Made by a program: the position numbers and the translations under genes | Shown here: in pieces, positions 1 to 7,215 of the stretch | Layout of the letters: each line of letters opens with the position of its first letter | How positions within the stretch are numbered: the stretch's first letter is position 1 | The notes under the pieces: generated by a model | What the model saw: only the letters and a program-made list of their open reading frames with translations | Databases searched by the model: none | What the model was told of the DNA's origin: nothing | DNA from: an uncultured Collinsella sp. | Lineage (GTDB): Bacteria > Actinomycetota > Coriobacteriia > Coriobacteriales > Coriobacteriaceae | Assembly: GCA_900758885.1 (NCBI GenBank) | Contig: CAAETD010000073.1 | Location: 1-24,397 of the forward strand | Direction of reading: 5' to 3' | DNA length: 24,397 bases

Positions 1-92
1 CCCGTCCAGGTCCTTAGATAACGTTGCTTGCGAACGTCGCTCTGCTCGTCCGCTTTTTTGATCTGGAGAGCCGGGTGGGCTGATATATATGG

Positions 93-132
93 ACAAGGGG
101 CTCCCCCGTTGGTGGACGGGGGAGCCCCTTGT
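93..132 (-). terminator. Hairpin downstream of manA
   Basis: A perfect 17-bp stem (93-109 with 116-132) closes a 6-nt loop, 24 bp past the manA stop codon. The arms are G/C-rich with AC/GT ends. There is no long T-run on either side, so termination is inferred from stem strength and position. It may also act on transcripts arriving from the left of the window. Positions 1-92 hold nothing else I can support. Confidence 0.6.
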
Positions 133-155
133 TGCGTTTGGGTTGTTGGTGCGAT

Positions 156-1088
156 CTACAGATGCGAGACGATCAGTTCCATCTTGCCTTCGAGGTCAAT
201 GGAGCTGACGGCGCTCGGAGCCAGCAGGTGGCTTCCCTTGTGGACGGGGTCGCCGCAGACGGTGCCTTCGCCGTCGATGACCGACAGGCACATGAAAGGC
301 CAACGCTGGTCGAGGGTTTTGCTGCCGTCGACGCGTACGCGATCGACGGTGTAGCAGGAGCTAGACTCGAGCTCGGTCACGCCGTCCACCTCGGGCGCGG
401 TCACCGTGCCGTCGGTCGGAGCCTGAGCATCAAAGTTTATGCAGTCGAGGCTCTGCTCAATGTGCAGTGGACGCAGTTTGCCGTCGGTGCCGGGGCGGTC
501 GTAGTCGTACAGGCGATATGTCACGTCGCTCGACTGCTGCGTCTCCAAAATGAGCGTGCCGGTCTTGATGGCGTGAACGGTGCCGGAGTCGATCTGGAAA
601 AAGTCTCCCTTGTGAATCGGCAGCACGTTGAGCATCTCGTCCCAACGGCCCTCCTCGATCATCTGTGCAGCCTCGGCGCGGTCGTGCGCGCGCTGGCCGA
701 CAATGATCGTGGCACCGGGTTCGCAGTCCAGCACATACCAGCACTCGGTTTTGCCCAGGCTGCCGTTCTCGTGCTTGGCGGCGTACTCGTCGTTGGGATG
801 AATCTGGATCGAAAGGTCGTCCTTGGCATCCAGAATCTTAATGAGCAGCGGGAACTCCTTGCCCTCGCAATTGCCAAAGAGCTCGCGGTGCTCGGCCCAC
901 AGCCATGAAAGCGTGTGGCCTGCATACGGGCCCTCCGCAATCTGGCAGTCGCCGTTGGGATGGGCCGAGATGGCCCAGCACTCACCGATGGGACCCTCGG
1001 GAATGTCGTAACCAAATACGGTTTCGAGCTGGCGACCGCCCCAGATCTTCTCGTGGAAGATCGGCGTCAGTTTAATCAAATCGGACAT
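156..1088 (-). CDS. manA: Mannose-6-phosphate isomerase, class I (short Bacillus-type)
   Basis: Cytosolic zinc enzyme interconverting mannose-6-phosphate and fructose-6-phosphate, which feeds mannose into glycolysis. The protein is 310 aa, close to the ~315 aa Bacillus-type ManA. Visible cupin metal-site motifs are IQIHPNDEYA (Gln/His ligands), GKTECWYVLD (Glu ligand) and GTVHAIK (His ligand), and the N-terminus has the family's FHEKIWGG. I place the start at 1088 (MSDLIK) because GAGG at 1096-1099 is 7 nt from it but only 1 nt from the in-frame ATG at 1094. The gene lies 73 bp downstream of the GntR gene on the same strand, so the two are probably co-transcribed. A 9-bp stem (1110-1118 with 1139-1147) sits in the gap without a T-run. 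Beside a disaccharide PTS, this enzyme suggests mannose or a mannoside may be a substrate. Confidence 0.93.
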   Translation of the reverse strand: MSDLIKLTPIFHEKIWGGRQLETVFGYDIPEGPIGECWAISAHPNGDCQIAEGPYAGHTLSWLWAEHRELFGNCEGKEFPLLIKILDAKDDLSIQIHPNDEYAAKHENGSLGKTECWYVLDCEPGATIIVGQRAHDRAEAAQMIEEGRWDEMLNVLPIHKGDFFQIDSGTVHAIKTGTLILETQQSSDVTYRLYDYDRPGTDGKLRPLHIEQSLDCINFDAQAPTDGTVTAPEVDGVTELESSSCYTVDRVRVDGSKTLDQRWPFMCLSVIDGEGTVCGDPVHKGSHLLAPSAVSSIDLEGKMELIVSHL

Positions 1089-1161
1089 ATTCATACCTCA
1101 TTGTGTTGCGCGGGCGCTGCGTAAAACTGTTCAAAACGAGCGCCCGCATGACTGCAAAAAC

Positions 1162-1881
1162 CTATGCCAACGTTACGTTGTGCAACTCAAAGCGGTCGCC
1201 AACGTTGCGCGAGACCGAATACTCAAAGGCGGCGCCGCTGTCCAAAAAGCCAATCTGGGTGAGCTCGAGCAGGGGAGAGCCAGGCTTGGTGTCCAGGCGC
1301 TCGGCTTCTTCCTCGGTTGCTGCCACGGCGCGAATGGTACGGTGGAAGCTCGAAATTTTCAGCCCGTATTGCTCGCGGATGAAATGGTAGACCGATCCGT
1401 ACAGGTCCTTCTTTTTCAGCCCCGGAATCAGCTCGAGGGGCATGTAGGTGTACTCGATAACGATGGGCTTCCCATCGGCCTGACGCACGCGCACGACGTG
1501 ATAGGCAAAGTCATCCTCGGCAATTCCCAGCTGGGCTGCGATGTCCGCTGGTGGATTAACAATCGAGAAATCGTAGACCACCGAGGTCACCTTTTCCCCG
1601 CGGTGCTCATACGAAAAGCCCTGGGCACGGTCGTTTTTGCCCTGGAAAAACGCCTGGCCGGGAAGTCCCGCCGTGTCCTTAACGTAGGTGCCCGATCCGC
1701 GCCGGCTGGTAATAAGACCTTCCTCGGTGATTTGCTCGATAGCTCGTTTGACGGTGATTTTGGAAACGCTATAGAGCTCACAGAACTCAACGACGGTGGG
1801 AAGCTTGTCGCCCGGTTTAAGAGCGCCATCCTCGATACTTCGACGAATATCTGCAGCTATCGCCTCGTATTTGGGAATCAT
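1162..1881 (-). CDS. GntR-family transcriptional regulator with UTRA domain
   Basis: Local DNA-binding regulator, 239 aa. The N-terminal winged helix-turn-helix (about residues 1-70) starts MIPKYEAIAADIRRSIEDG and includes LPTVVEFCELYSVSKITVKRAI and the wing GLITSRRGSGTYV. The C-terminal two thirds is a UTRA effector domain, with YTYMPLELIPGL in the middle and a PLLELTQIGFLDSG-like end, the domain that binds phosphosugars in HutC/TreR/YvoA-type regulators. The frame stays open for another ~90 codons upstream, but that stretch is intergenic in character. ATG 1881 is preceded by AGGAGG at 4-nt spacing and begins exactly at the family N-terminus. It is divergent from the 6-phospho-glycosidase/PTS genes, so it most likely represses them until a phosphorylated sugar binds. 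It could equally control manA and itself. Confidence 0.92.
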   Translation of the reverse strand: MIPKYEAIAADIRRSIEDGALKPGDKLPTVVEFCELYSVSKITVKRAIEQITEEGLITSRRGSGTYVKDTAGLPGQAFFQGKNDRAQGFSYEHRGEKVTSVVYDFSIVNPPADIAAQLGIAEDDFAYHVVRVRQADGKPIVIEYTYMPLELIPGLKKKDLYGSVYHFIREQYGLKISSFHRTIRAVAATEEEAERLDTKPGSPLLELTQIGFLDSGAAFEYSVSRNVGDRFELHNVTLA

Positions 1882-2185
1882 GGAACCTCCTTTCCGACAT
1901 ATATGAATACAAAAAGTAAGTATAACCCTCAACAGGGCATCCATATTACTTTTATCTAAGAAGTTCGAGAAAGAAAAAAGAAAAAGACGCTTTACTTTTA
2001 AAATTAGAGCGCTATAGTTTAAGCAACGAACGGAATCCTTCCGCACAACAGGATCGACCGTTTGGGGACGGTTTTGTTTTGGCGGGTTGGATATCGGTAT
2101 GGCCGGTGCGCGCCCGCGCCGGATAACCTGCCAAAGCAAACCCGTCTCCAACCGGAAGCTCTAGAACACGAAAGCGAGGACTTTG
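1882..2185. promoter_or_regulatory. AT-rich divergent control region between gntR and the PTS operon
   Basis: This 304-bp gap has no gene. Its left two thirds is strikingly AT-rich against high-GC surroundings. Rightward promoter: -35 TTTACT (1991-1996), 16-bp spacer, -10 TATAGT (2013-2018). Leftward candidate for gntR: TTGAGG, 17 bp, TATTCA read on the minus strand (about 1905-1933). A TTACTTTT word occurs at 1946-1953 and 1992-1999 and inverted at 1912-1919; the second copy overlaps the rightward -35. Such repeats are candidate operators for the GntR protein. The right part is occupied by a palindromic element (2058-2155). The GH1 ribosome binding site GCGAGGA is at 2174-2180. Confidence 0.55.
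2058..2155. repeat. Long imperfect palindrome of GGGGAC type upstream of the GH1 gene
   Basis: Two 31-nt arms (2058-2088 and 2125-2155) are reverse complements except at five positions, three of which still form G-U pairs in RNA. The 36-nt loop contains its own 8-bp hairpin, CCGGTGCG with CGCGCCGG. The right arm recurs with 22 of 25 matches at about 6003-6027 before the ROK gene. It lies in the 5' leader of the GH1/PTS transcript if the promoter at 1991-2018 is used. Confidence 0.75.
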
Positions 2186-3586
2186 ATGGCACAGTATCAG
2201 CTGCCCAACGACTTCTTCTTTGGCGCTGCTATGTCCGGCCCGCAGACTGAGGGTCAGTGGAACCAGGGCGGCAAGCTCGAGAACCTGTGGGACACCTGGT
2301 CCATCCAGGATCTGGGTTCGTTCTACAACCGCGTTGGCTCTTACGCCGGCAATGACTTTATGGCCAAGTACCAGGAAGACCTTCGCATTTTGAAGGACTT
2401 GGGTCTGGATACCTATCGCACTTCCATCCAGTGGAGCCGTCTGCTCGATGCCGACGGCAACCTTAATGAGGAAGGTGCCGCGTGGTATCACGAGTTGTTC
2501 CGCGCCTCTCGCGAAGCCGGCTTGGAGCCGTTTGTCAACTTGTACCACTTTGACATGCCCACCTACCTCTTTAACCGTGGCGGCTGGGAGAGCCGTGAGG
2601 TTGTCGAGGCTTACGCACATTACGCCGACGTCGCCTTCCACGAGTTTGGCCAGGAGATTAAGTACTGGTTCACCTTTAACGAGCCCATCGTCGAGCCCGA
2701 GCAGCGCTATCAGGAGGGCGTGTGGTTCCCGCAGCTCCACGACTTCAACCGCGCCCGCACCGTGCAGTATCACATCTCGCTGGCGCACGCGCTGGCCGTG
2801 GCCAACTATCGTCGCGCCTATGACGAGGGCGCTATTCGCGCCGATGCCAAGATCGGCATGATCAACTGCTTTACCCCGGTCTACACCAAGGAGAACCCCA
2901 GCGAGGCGGACCTCGAGGCCGTGCGCATGACCAGCGGCATCAACAACCGCTGGTGGCTCGACCTCATCACCAAGGGCGAGCTTCCTGCCGACGTGCTCGA
3001 CAGCCTGGCCGAGGGCGGCGTTAAGCTCCCGTTCCGCGCCGGCGACCAAGAGATCCTCAAGCAGGGTGTTGTCGACTGGCTAGGCTGCAACTACTACCAC
3101 CCCACGCGTGTTCAGGCGCCGGCGAGCAAGGTCGACCAGTACGGCCTGCCGCACTTTGCCGACGAGTACGTATGGCCCGACGCCGTTATGAACGAGAGCC
3201 GCGGCTGGGAGATCTACCCGCAGGGCCTCTACGACTTTGGCATGGACTGCGCTAAGAACTACCCCGATCTTGAGTGGTTCGTTTCCGAGAACGGCATCGG
3301 CATCATGGACGAATACAAGAACCGTGACGCCGAAGGAACCATCCAGGATGACTACCGCGTCGACTTTGTACGTCAGCACCTGGAGTGGGTTGCCAAGGCA
3401 ATCGCCGAGGGCGCCAAGTGCCGCGGATACCATTATTGGGCCGTCATCGATAACTGGTCTTGGGCCAATGCCTTTAAGAATCGCTATGGCTTTGTCGAGG
3501 TCGATCTGATGGATGGCTATAAGCGCCGTCTTAAGAAGTCGGCGGCCTGGCTCAAACAGGTCGCCACGACCCACGTGGTTGATTAG
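2186..3586 (+). CDS. GH1 6-phospho-beta-glycosidase
   Basis: Cytosolic glycoside hydrolase family 1 enzyme, 466 aa (normal length), that cleaves PTS-imported beta-linked disaccharide phosphates. The general acid/base is E166 in TFNEP and the nucleophile is E368 in SENG. The N-terminal FFFGAAMSGPQTEG is the family's first strand. At the C-terminal loop, where non-phospho GH1 enzymes have NFEW, this protein has NWSW (S425) followed by FKNRYG. A Glu-to-Ser swap plus the RYG tyrosine (Y434) marks phosphate-binding enzymes. The usual loop lysine (position 432 by ungapped alignment) is Asn, with Lys one place earlier at K431. ATG 2186 is chosen over the TTG just before it because GCGAGGA is correctly spaced. 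It is the first gene of the PTS operon. Substrate (glucoside, galactoside or mannoside) cannot be settled from sequence. Confidence 0.92.
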   Translation: MAQYQLPNDFFFGAAMSGPQTEGQWNQGGKLENLWDTWSIQDLGSFYNRVGSYAGNDFMAKYQEDLRILKDLGLDTYRTSIQWSRLLDADGNLNEEGAAWYHELFRASREAGLEPFVNLYHFDMPTYLFNRGGWESREVVEAYAHYADVAFHEFGQEIKYWFTFNEPIVEPEQRYQEGVWFPQLHDFNRARTVQYHISLAHALAVANYRRAYDEGAIRADAKIGMINCFTPVYTKENPSEADLEAVRMTSGINNRWWLDLITKGELPADVLDSLAEGGVKLPFRAGDQEILKQGVVDWLGCNYYHPTRVQAPASKVDQYGLPHFADEYVWPDAVMNESRGWEIYPQGLYDFGMDCAKNYPDLEWFVSENGIGIMDEYKNRDAEGTIQDDYRVDFVRQHLEWVAKAIAEGAKCRGYHYWAVIDNWSWANAFKNRYGFVEVDLMDGYKRRLKKSAAWLKQVATTHVVD

Positions 3587-3705
3587 CGACCGGACGAACG
3601 TCCAGACCGCGCGCCGCCGCGCGCAACACATGGCACATCTGGTGGCAGAGGGCGACAGACCACCGTGCGCATAGGAAAGGCCGGATTTGAAAGTTAGGAG
3701 CAATC

Positions 3706-5049
3706 ATGGCCAGTGACAACGGAAAGAGCTTCCTCGACAAGTTTGCCGAGGTCTCTGCGAAGGTGGGAAACCAGGTTCACCTGCGTTCCCTGCGTGACGC
3801 CTTCGCGACCATCACGCCGCTCTATATCCTTGCGGGTATCGCGGTTCTTATTAACAACGTCGTGTTCCCTCTGTTCCCGCTCGATGCGGCGGGCCTTGCC
3901 AACCTTCAGACGTGGGGTTCGGCGATTACGCTGGGCACCCTCAACGTCTCTGCCATTATCTTGGCCGGATTGATTGGCTACAGCCTCGCTAAGAACAAGC
4001 GCTTCGATAATCCGCTTGCTTGCATGGTCGTCGCTATCTCTGCCTTCGTCATCATGATGCCGCAGCAGATCACCGCCACGCTTGCCGCCACGAGCCCACT
4101 GCTCACCGACAAGATCACCTCCGCCGAGGTCACGGGCGCCCTTTCGACTGCCAACACCGGCACCAACGGTCTGTTCTCGGCTATTATCATCGCCCTGCTT
4201 TCCGTCTCGCTCTTCATCAAGATTTCTGGCGTCGAGAAGCTCAAGGTTAAGCTGGGCGAGGGCGTGCCTCCCGCGGTCTCCAACTCCTTCAACGTCATGA
4301 TTCCGATGCTGCTTAACCTCGCGGTCTTCGCTCTTGCCGCAGCCCTGCTCGCCGTGTGCGCCGGCACCGATCTGTGCACCATCATCTCCACGTGCATCTC
4401 CAACCCGCTCAAGAGCATCATGAACGCTGGTCCGTGGGCTGTTATCCTCATCTACACCCTTGCTAACCTGCTGTTCTGCGTCGGTATTCACCAGTCCACC
4501 ATCTCTGGCGCTACCGTCGAGCCGATCCTGACCATGCTCATCGTCGACAACATGGCTACCTTTGCCGCCGGTGGCACCATCCAGCCCGATCACTACATGA
4601 ACATGCAGATCGTTAACAGCTTCGCCCTCATCGGCGGCTCGGGCTGCACCCTCATGCTTCTGCTCGACACGCTCCTGTTCTCCAAGAACAAGGCTTCCGA
4701 GACCGTTTCTAAGATGGCTATCCTGCCTGGTCTGTTCAACATCAACGAGCCGGTTATCTACGGTTACCCCATCGTGTACAACCTGCCGCTCATGATCCCG
4801 TTTGTTCTCCTTCCCGATCTGTTCATCGGCATCACCTATGGCCTTACCTGCGCAGGCATCATCAGCCCCTGCATCGCCCAGGTGCCCTGGACTATGCCCC
4901 CCGTCATCAATGCCCTGCTCGCTACGGGCTTTGACTGGCGCGCCGGCGTGTGGCAGGCTCTCGAGATTGTCATTGGCATGGCCGTCTACCTGCCCTTTAT
5001 GAAGATTTCCGAGAAGGCAATCGCCAAGCAGGAGGCTCTCGCCGAGTAG
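3706..5049 (+). CDS. PTS cellobiose/lactose-family transporter, EIIC membrane subunit
   Basis: Integral membrane permease subunit that binds and translocates the disaccharide while IIB phosphorylates it. At 447 aa it has family length, with about ten hydrophobic segments. Family hallmarks are GIHQSTISGATVEP (H262) and FNINEPVIYGYP (N347-E348-P349), the conserved substrate-site loop of the Lac/Cel IIC class. AGGAG at 3696-3700 is 5 nt from the ATG. It follows the GH1 gene after a 119-bp gap containing small hairpins (for example GGTGG/CCACC at 3641-3664), then a 160-bp gap before IIB. The class includes cellobiose, chitobiose, lactose and other beta-disaccharide transporters; the genes are often called celB or chbC, but the sugar is undetermined here. 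Confidence 0.93.
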   Translation: MASDNGKSFLDKFAEVSAKVGNQVHLRSLRDAFATITPLYILAGIAVLINNVVFPLFPLDAAGLANLQTWGSAITLGTLNVSAIILAGLIGYSLAKNKRFDNPLACMVVAISAFVIMMPQQITATLAATSPLLTDKITSAEVTGALSTANTGTNGLFSAIIIALLSVSLFIKISGVEKLKVKLGEGVPPAVSNSFNVMIPMLLNLAVFALAAALLAVCAGTDLCTIISTCISNPLKSIMNAGPWAVILIYTLANLLFCVGIHQSTISGATVEPILTMLIVDNMATFAAGGTIQPDHYMNMQIVNSFALIGGSGCTLMLLLDTLLFSKNKASETVSKMAILPGLFNINEPVIYGYPIVYNLPLMIPFVLLPDLFIGITYGLTCAGIISPCIAQVPWTMPPVINALLATGFDWRAGVWQALEIVIGMAVYLPFMKISEKAIAKQEALAE

Positions 5050-5077
5050 AACGCCTAACGTTCGTCCCTTTCACCTT

Positions 5078-5110
5078 TGCGGGCGCCGGTACGCGGTGCC
5101 GGTGCCCGCA
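5078..5110 (+). promoter_or_regulatory. Intercistronic hairpin between PTS IIC and IIB
   Basis: A 12-bp GC-rich stem with one G-U pair (5078-5089 with 5099-5110) and a 9-nt loop begins 28 bp after the IIC stop. No T-run follows, so it looks more like an mRNA processing or stabilising structure than a terminator. It may allow the small IIB and IIA proteins to be made in different amounts from the membrane subunit. A weak promoter-like pair (TTGTGT, 18 bp, CACAAT) follows within 5121-5150. The IIB ribosome binding site AAGGAGG is just upstream of 5210. Confidence 0.45.
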
Positions 5111-5209
5111 GCTCTCTCCCTTGTGTAAAGATGCAGGGGGTGGGCACAATAGCCGCAAGGAATACAACCAGTCGTTGTCTGCGCGCCGCGCAGTTATAAG
5201 GAGGAAACC

Positions 5210-5512
5210 ATGAAGAAGATCATGCTCTGCTGCAATGCCGGTATGTCCACGAGCCTGCTGGTCCAGAAGATGCAGGCCGAGGTTGCAAACCGTGGTCTGG
5301 ATATTGAGGTCGAGGCTCGTCCCATGAACGAGGCCCACGATCACCTGGATGAGTGCGACATGTTGCTGCTTGGCCCGCAGATCGGCTACACCAAGGGTGA
5401 CTTTGAGAAGGAGGCCGCCGGTCGTTTTCCGGTCGAGGTCATCAACATGGTCGACTACGGCCGCATGAACGCTGCCGGCATCATCGACCACTGCGTCAGC
5501 GTGATGGGCTAG
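5210..5512 (+). CDS. PTS cellobiose/lactose-family EIIB subunit
   Basis: Small cytosolic phosphocarrier, 100 aa, that receives phosphate from IIA on a cysteine and passes it to the sugar held by IIC. The N-terminal P-loop CNAGMSTS places the phosphorylated cysteine at C8. MLLLGPQIGY in the middle is the second family signature. Start ATG 5210 follows AAGGAGGAAACC, an ideal ribosome binding site. The IIA frame begins right after its stop codon, so the two are translated together. Usually named celA or chbB. Confidence 0.95.
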   Translation: MKKIMLCCNAGMSTSLLVQKMQAEVANRGLDIEVEARPMNEAHDHLDECDMLLLGPQIGYTKGDFEKEAAGRFPVEVINMVDYGRMNAAGIIDHCVSVMG

Positions 5513-5530
5513 GTGCTCCGCATGGAGGAT

Positions 5531-5854
5531 ATGAACGAACTGCAGATGACCTGCTTCGAGATCATCAGCTACGTCGGTACCGCCAAGAGCATGTACATCA
5601 ATGCCGTGCAAAAGGCCAAGGAGGGCGATTTTGACGCCGCCGAGGAGCTTATCAAGCAGGGCGACGAGGCCTATAACGGTGGCCACGATGTTCACATGGG
5701 GCTTTTGAAGAAGGAGGCCAACGGCGAGCGTAACGGCGAGGCCCCGTTGATTCTGCTGCATGCCGAGGACCAGATGGCCGGTACCGAGACCATGCGCGTC
5801 ATGGCGACGGAGCTCATCGAGATCCACAAGCAGCTGCAGGCACTTCAGGCCTAG
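5531..5854 (+). CDS. PTS cellobiose/lactose-family EIIA subunit
   Basis: Trimeric all-helical phosphocarrier that takes phosphate from HPr and gives it to IIB. From ATG 5531 it has 107 aa and begins MNELQMTCFEIISYVGTAKS, matching family N-termini. The frame is open back to a GTG at 5513, and an ATG at 5522 is also possible; no start has a well-spaced ribosome binding site, which suggests coupling to IIB. The phospho-acceptor histidine is in LLHAEDQMAG (H77 in this numbering, H78 in lactococcal LacF). The canonical H-x-Q-D-H becomes H-A-E-D-Q: acceptor His and Asp are kept, but the usual Gln is Glu and the second His is Gln. It is the last gene before a strong terminator. Confidence 0.92.
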   Translation: MNELQMTCFEIISYVGTAKSMYINAVQKAKEGDFDAAEELIKQGDEAYNGGHDVHMGLLKKEANGERNGEAPLILLHAEDQMAGTETMRVMATELIEIHKQLQALQA

Positions 5855-5911
5855 TCGGCGCTATCGCCGCGATGGACCGTGCGGTCCAACAGACAACACA
5901 GTCCCTTTGAT

Positions 5912-5950
5912 GGGCGCCGGGAGTCTCCGCCTCCCGGCGCCCTTATTTTT
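5912..5950 (+). terminator. Rho-independent terminator of the PTS operon
   Basis: A perfect 12-bp GC-rich stem (5912-5923 with 5931-5942), 7-nt loop, followed at once by TTATTTTT. It lies 57 bp after the IIA stop and separates the PTS operon from the ROK kinase gene. A short GGACCG/CGGTCC hairpin precedes it at 5874-5887. Confidence 0.92.
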
Positions 5951-6000
5951 GGGAATGGTCTTGCGTGGCCTGTTGGGCAACCATTTGCGTTTTCCCAGAT

Positions 6001-6041
6001 AAAACCTGCCAAAACAAACCTGTCTCTTTTTGGTAGGTTTT
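6001..6041. repeat. Hairpin related to the 2058-2155 palindrome, upstream of the ROK gene
   Basis: A 14-bp stem with one G-U pair (6001-6014 with 6028-6041). Bases 6003-6027 match the right arm of the palindrome before the GH1 gene at 22 of 25 positions. The right half ends in TTTTT, so it can also act as a second terminator-like structure in the ROK leader. It sits 50-60 bp downstream of the PTS terminator. Confidence 0.65.
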
Positions 6042-6095
6042 TGCCTTGGGAGCGGTACCATACAGGCAATGTTTAAACGAGAAAGGTGGGCTCCC

Positions 6096-7049
6096 ATGGA
6101 ACCTAAACAGTACTACATCGGCATCGACGTCGGCGGCACTTCGGTTAAGGAGGGCCTGTTCGACGAGGACGGAAACCTGCTTGCCAAGGCCAGCGTGCCC
6201 ACGCCTCCCATCGTTGACGCAGCGGGCTTTGCCGCGGTGACCGAGGCTATCGACCAGGTGGTCGCCAAGGCCAAGATTCCGCGCGCCTTTGTGGCAGGCA
6301 TTGGCCTGGCCGTTCCGTGCCCCATCCCGGCATCGGGCGATGCCAAGGTCAAGGCCAACATTGCCATTAATCTGCCCGAGCTGAGGATCGCCATTCAGGA
6401 GCACTGCCCCGACGCGGTCGTTAAGTACGAGAACGATGCCAATGCCGCTGCCATGGGCGAGGCCTGGCTCGGCTCCGCCAAGGGCGTACAGAACGTGGTG
6501 ATGGTCACCATCGGTACCGGCGTGGGCGGCGGCGTTATCGTTAACGGCGACGTGGTATCGGGCGTTGTGGGTGCCGGCGGCGAGATTGGCCACATGTGCC
6601 TGAACCCGGCTGAGGAGCGCACCTGCGGCTGCGGCGGCCATGGCCACCTGGAGCAGTATTCCAGCGCCACCGGCGTGGTGAGCAACTACCTTGCCGAGTG
6701 CAAGAAGGCGGGCGTCGAGCCCATCGAGCTCACCGGTCCCTCCGATTCCAAGGACGTGTTCCAGGCCTGCCGCGAGGGCGACAAGCTTGCGCTGGCCGCG
6801 GCCGATACCATGGCCGACTATCTCGGTCGCGCACTGGCGCTTATCGCCAACGTGGTCGATCCCGAGATGTTCCTTATCGGCGGCGGCGCCTCCGCCTCGG
6901 CCGATGTTTACCTCGACAAGGCTCGCGAGTACTTCCAGCGCTACGCGCTCTCTGCCTCGCGCGAGACGCCCATTAAGGTCGCTTCGCTCGGAAACGACGC
7001 CGGCATCATCGGTGCCGCCTACGTAGCCCTGCGCGCCGCCGGTAAATAG
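6096..7049 (+). CDS. ROK-family sugar kinase (probable glucokinase)
   Basis: Cytosolic ATP-dependent kinase of the ROK family, 317 aa, expected to phosphorylate the free hexose released by the GH1 enzyme. Phosphate loop DVGGTSVKEG is at residues 11-20 and the second nucleotide motif is IGTGVGGGVIVNG. The sugar/zinc signature is GEIGHMC (H166) and CGCGGHGHLE (C177, C179), where the usual third zinc cysteine is H184. A His can still bind zinc, so activity need not be lost. Length and the LEQYSSATG continuation fit glucokinase more than the repressor branch, since no N-terminal helix-turn-helix is present. The start ATG 6096 follows AAAGGTGGG; longer in-frame starts run into the intergenic hairpin. 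It is a separate unit from the PTS operon but functionally linked. Mannose or N-acetyl sugars are alternative substrates. Confidence 0.9.
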   Translation: MEPKQYYIGIDVGGTSVKEGLFDEDGNLLAKASVPTPPIVDAAGFAAVTEAIDQVVAKAKIPRAFVAGIGLAVPCPIPASGDAKVKANIAINLPELRIAIQEHCPDAVVKYENDANAAAMGEAWLGSAKGVQNVVMVTIGTGVGGGVIVNGDVVSGVVGAGGEIGHMCLNPAEERTCGCGGHGHLEQYSSATGVVSNYLAECKKAGVEPIELTGPSDSKDVFQACREGDKLALAAADTMADYLGRALALIANVVDPEMFLIGGGASASADVYLDKAREYFQRYALSASRETPIKVASLGNDAGIIGAAYVALRAAGK

Positions 7050-7050
7050 C

Positions 7051-7100
7051 TGGTGCAAGGGGGACAGGTTACTTTGCACCAACATGGTGCAAAAGGGACA
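7051..7100. repeat. GGTGCAA-bounded GGGGAC repeat after the ROK gene
   Basis: TGGTGCAA (7051-7058) pairs with TTGCACCA (7074-7081) around GGGGGACAGGTTAC. The word TGGTGCAA..GGGACA recurs directly at 7085-7100 with 14 of 16 matches. It begins one base after the ROK stop codon. Structure and core word resemble the other GGGGAC palindromes in the window. Confidence 0.6.
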
Positions 7101-7215
7101 GCCTTGGCCCCCATACCTGCCACAAAATATGCCGTGGCCCTTCCGTCTGCGAAGGCTCGGCATCGGCGTGCTACCATAGCTACGTCCAAGTACACATATC
7201 AAGTGGAGGATATCC

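Noticed and set aside
1..92. Possible end of an upstream gene or terminator
   Set aside because: No supported open frame, and the ACGTT/AACGT stem is too short to claim.
1882..2151. N-terminal extension of the GntR protein by 90 residues
   Set aside because: The stretch is the AT-rich promoter region; the correct start has AGGAGG and begins at the family N-terminus.
3694..4593. 299-codon minus-strand open frame opposite PTS IIC
   Set aside because: Asp/Arg/Gly-rich mirror of a membrane protein; no ribosome binding site or family match.
7051..7100. Possible CRISPR-like repeat
   Set aside because: Only two imperfect direct copies and no regular spacers; it is better read as a hairpin repeat.
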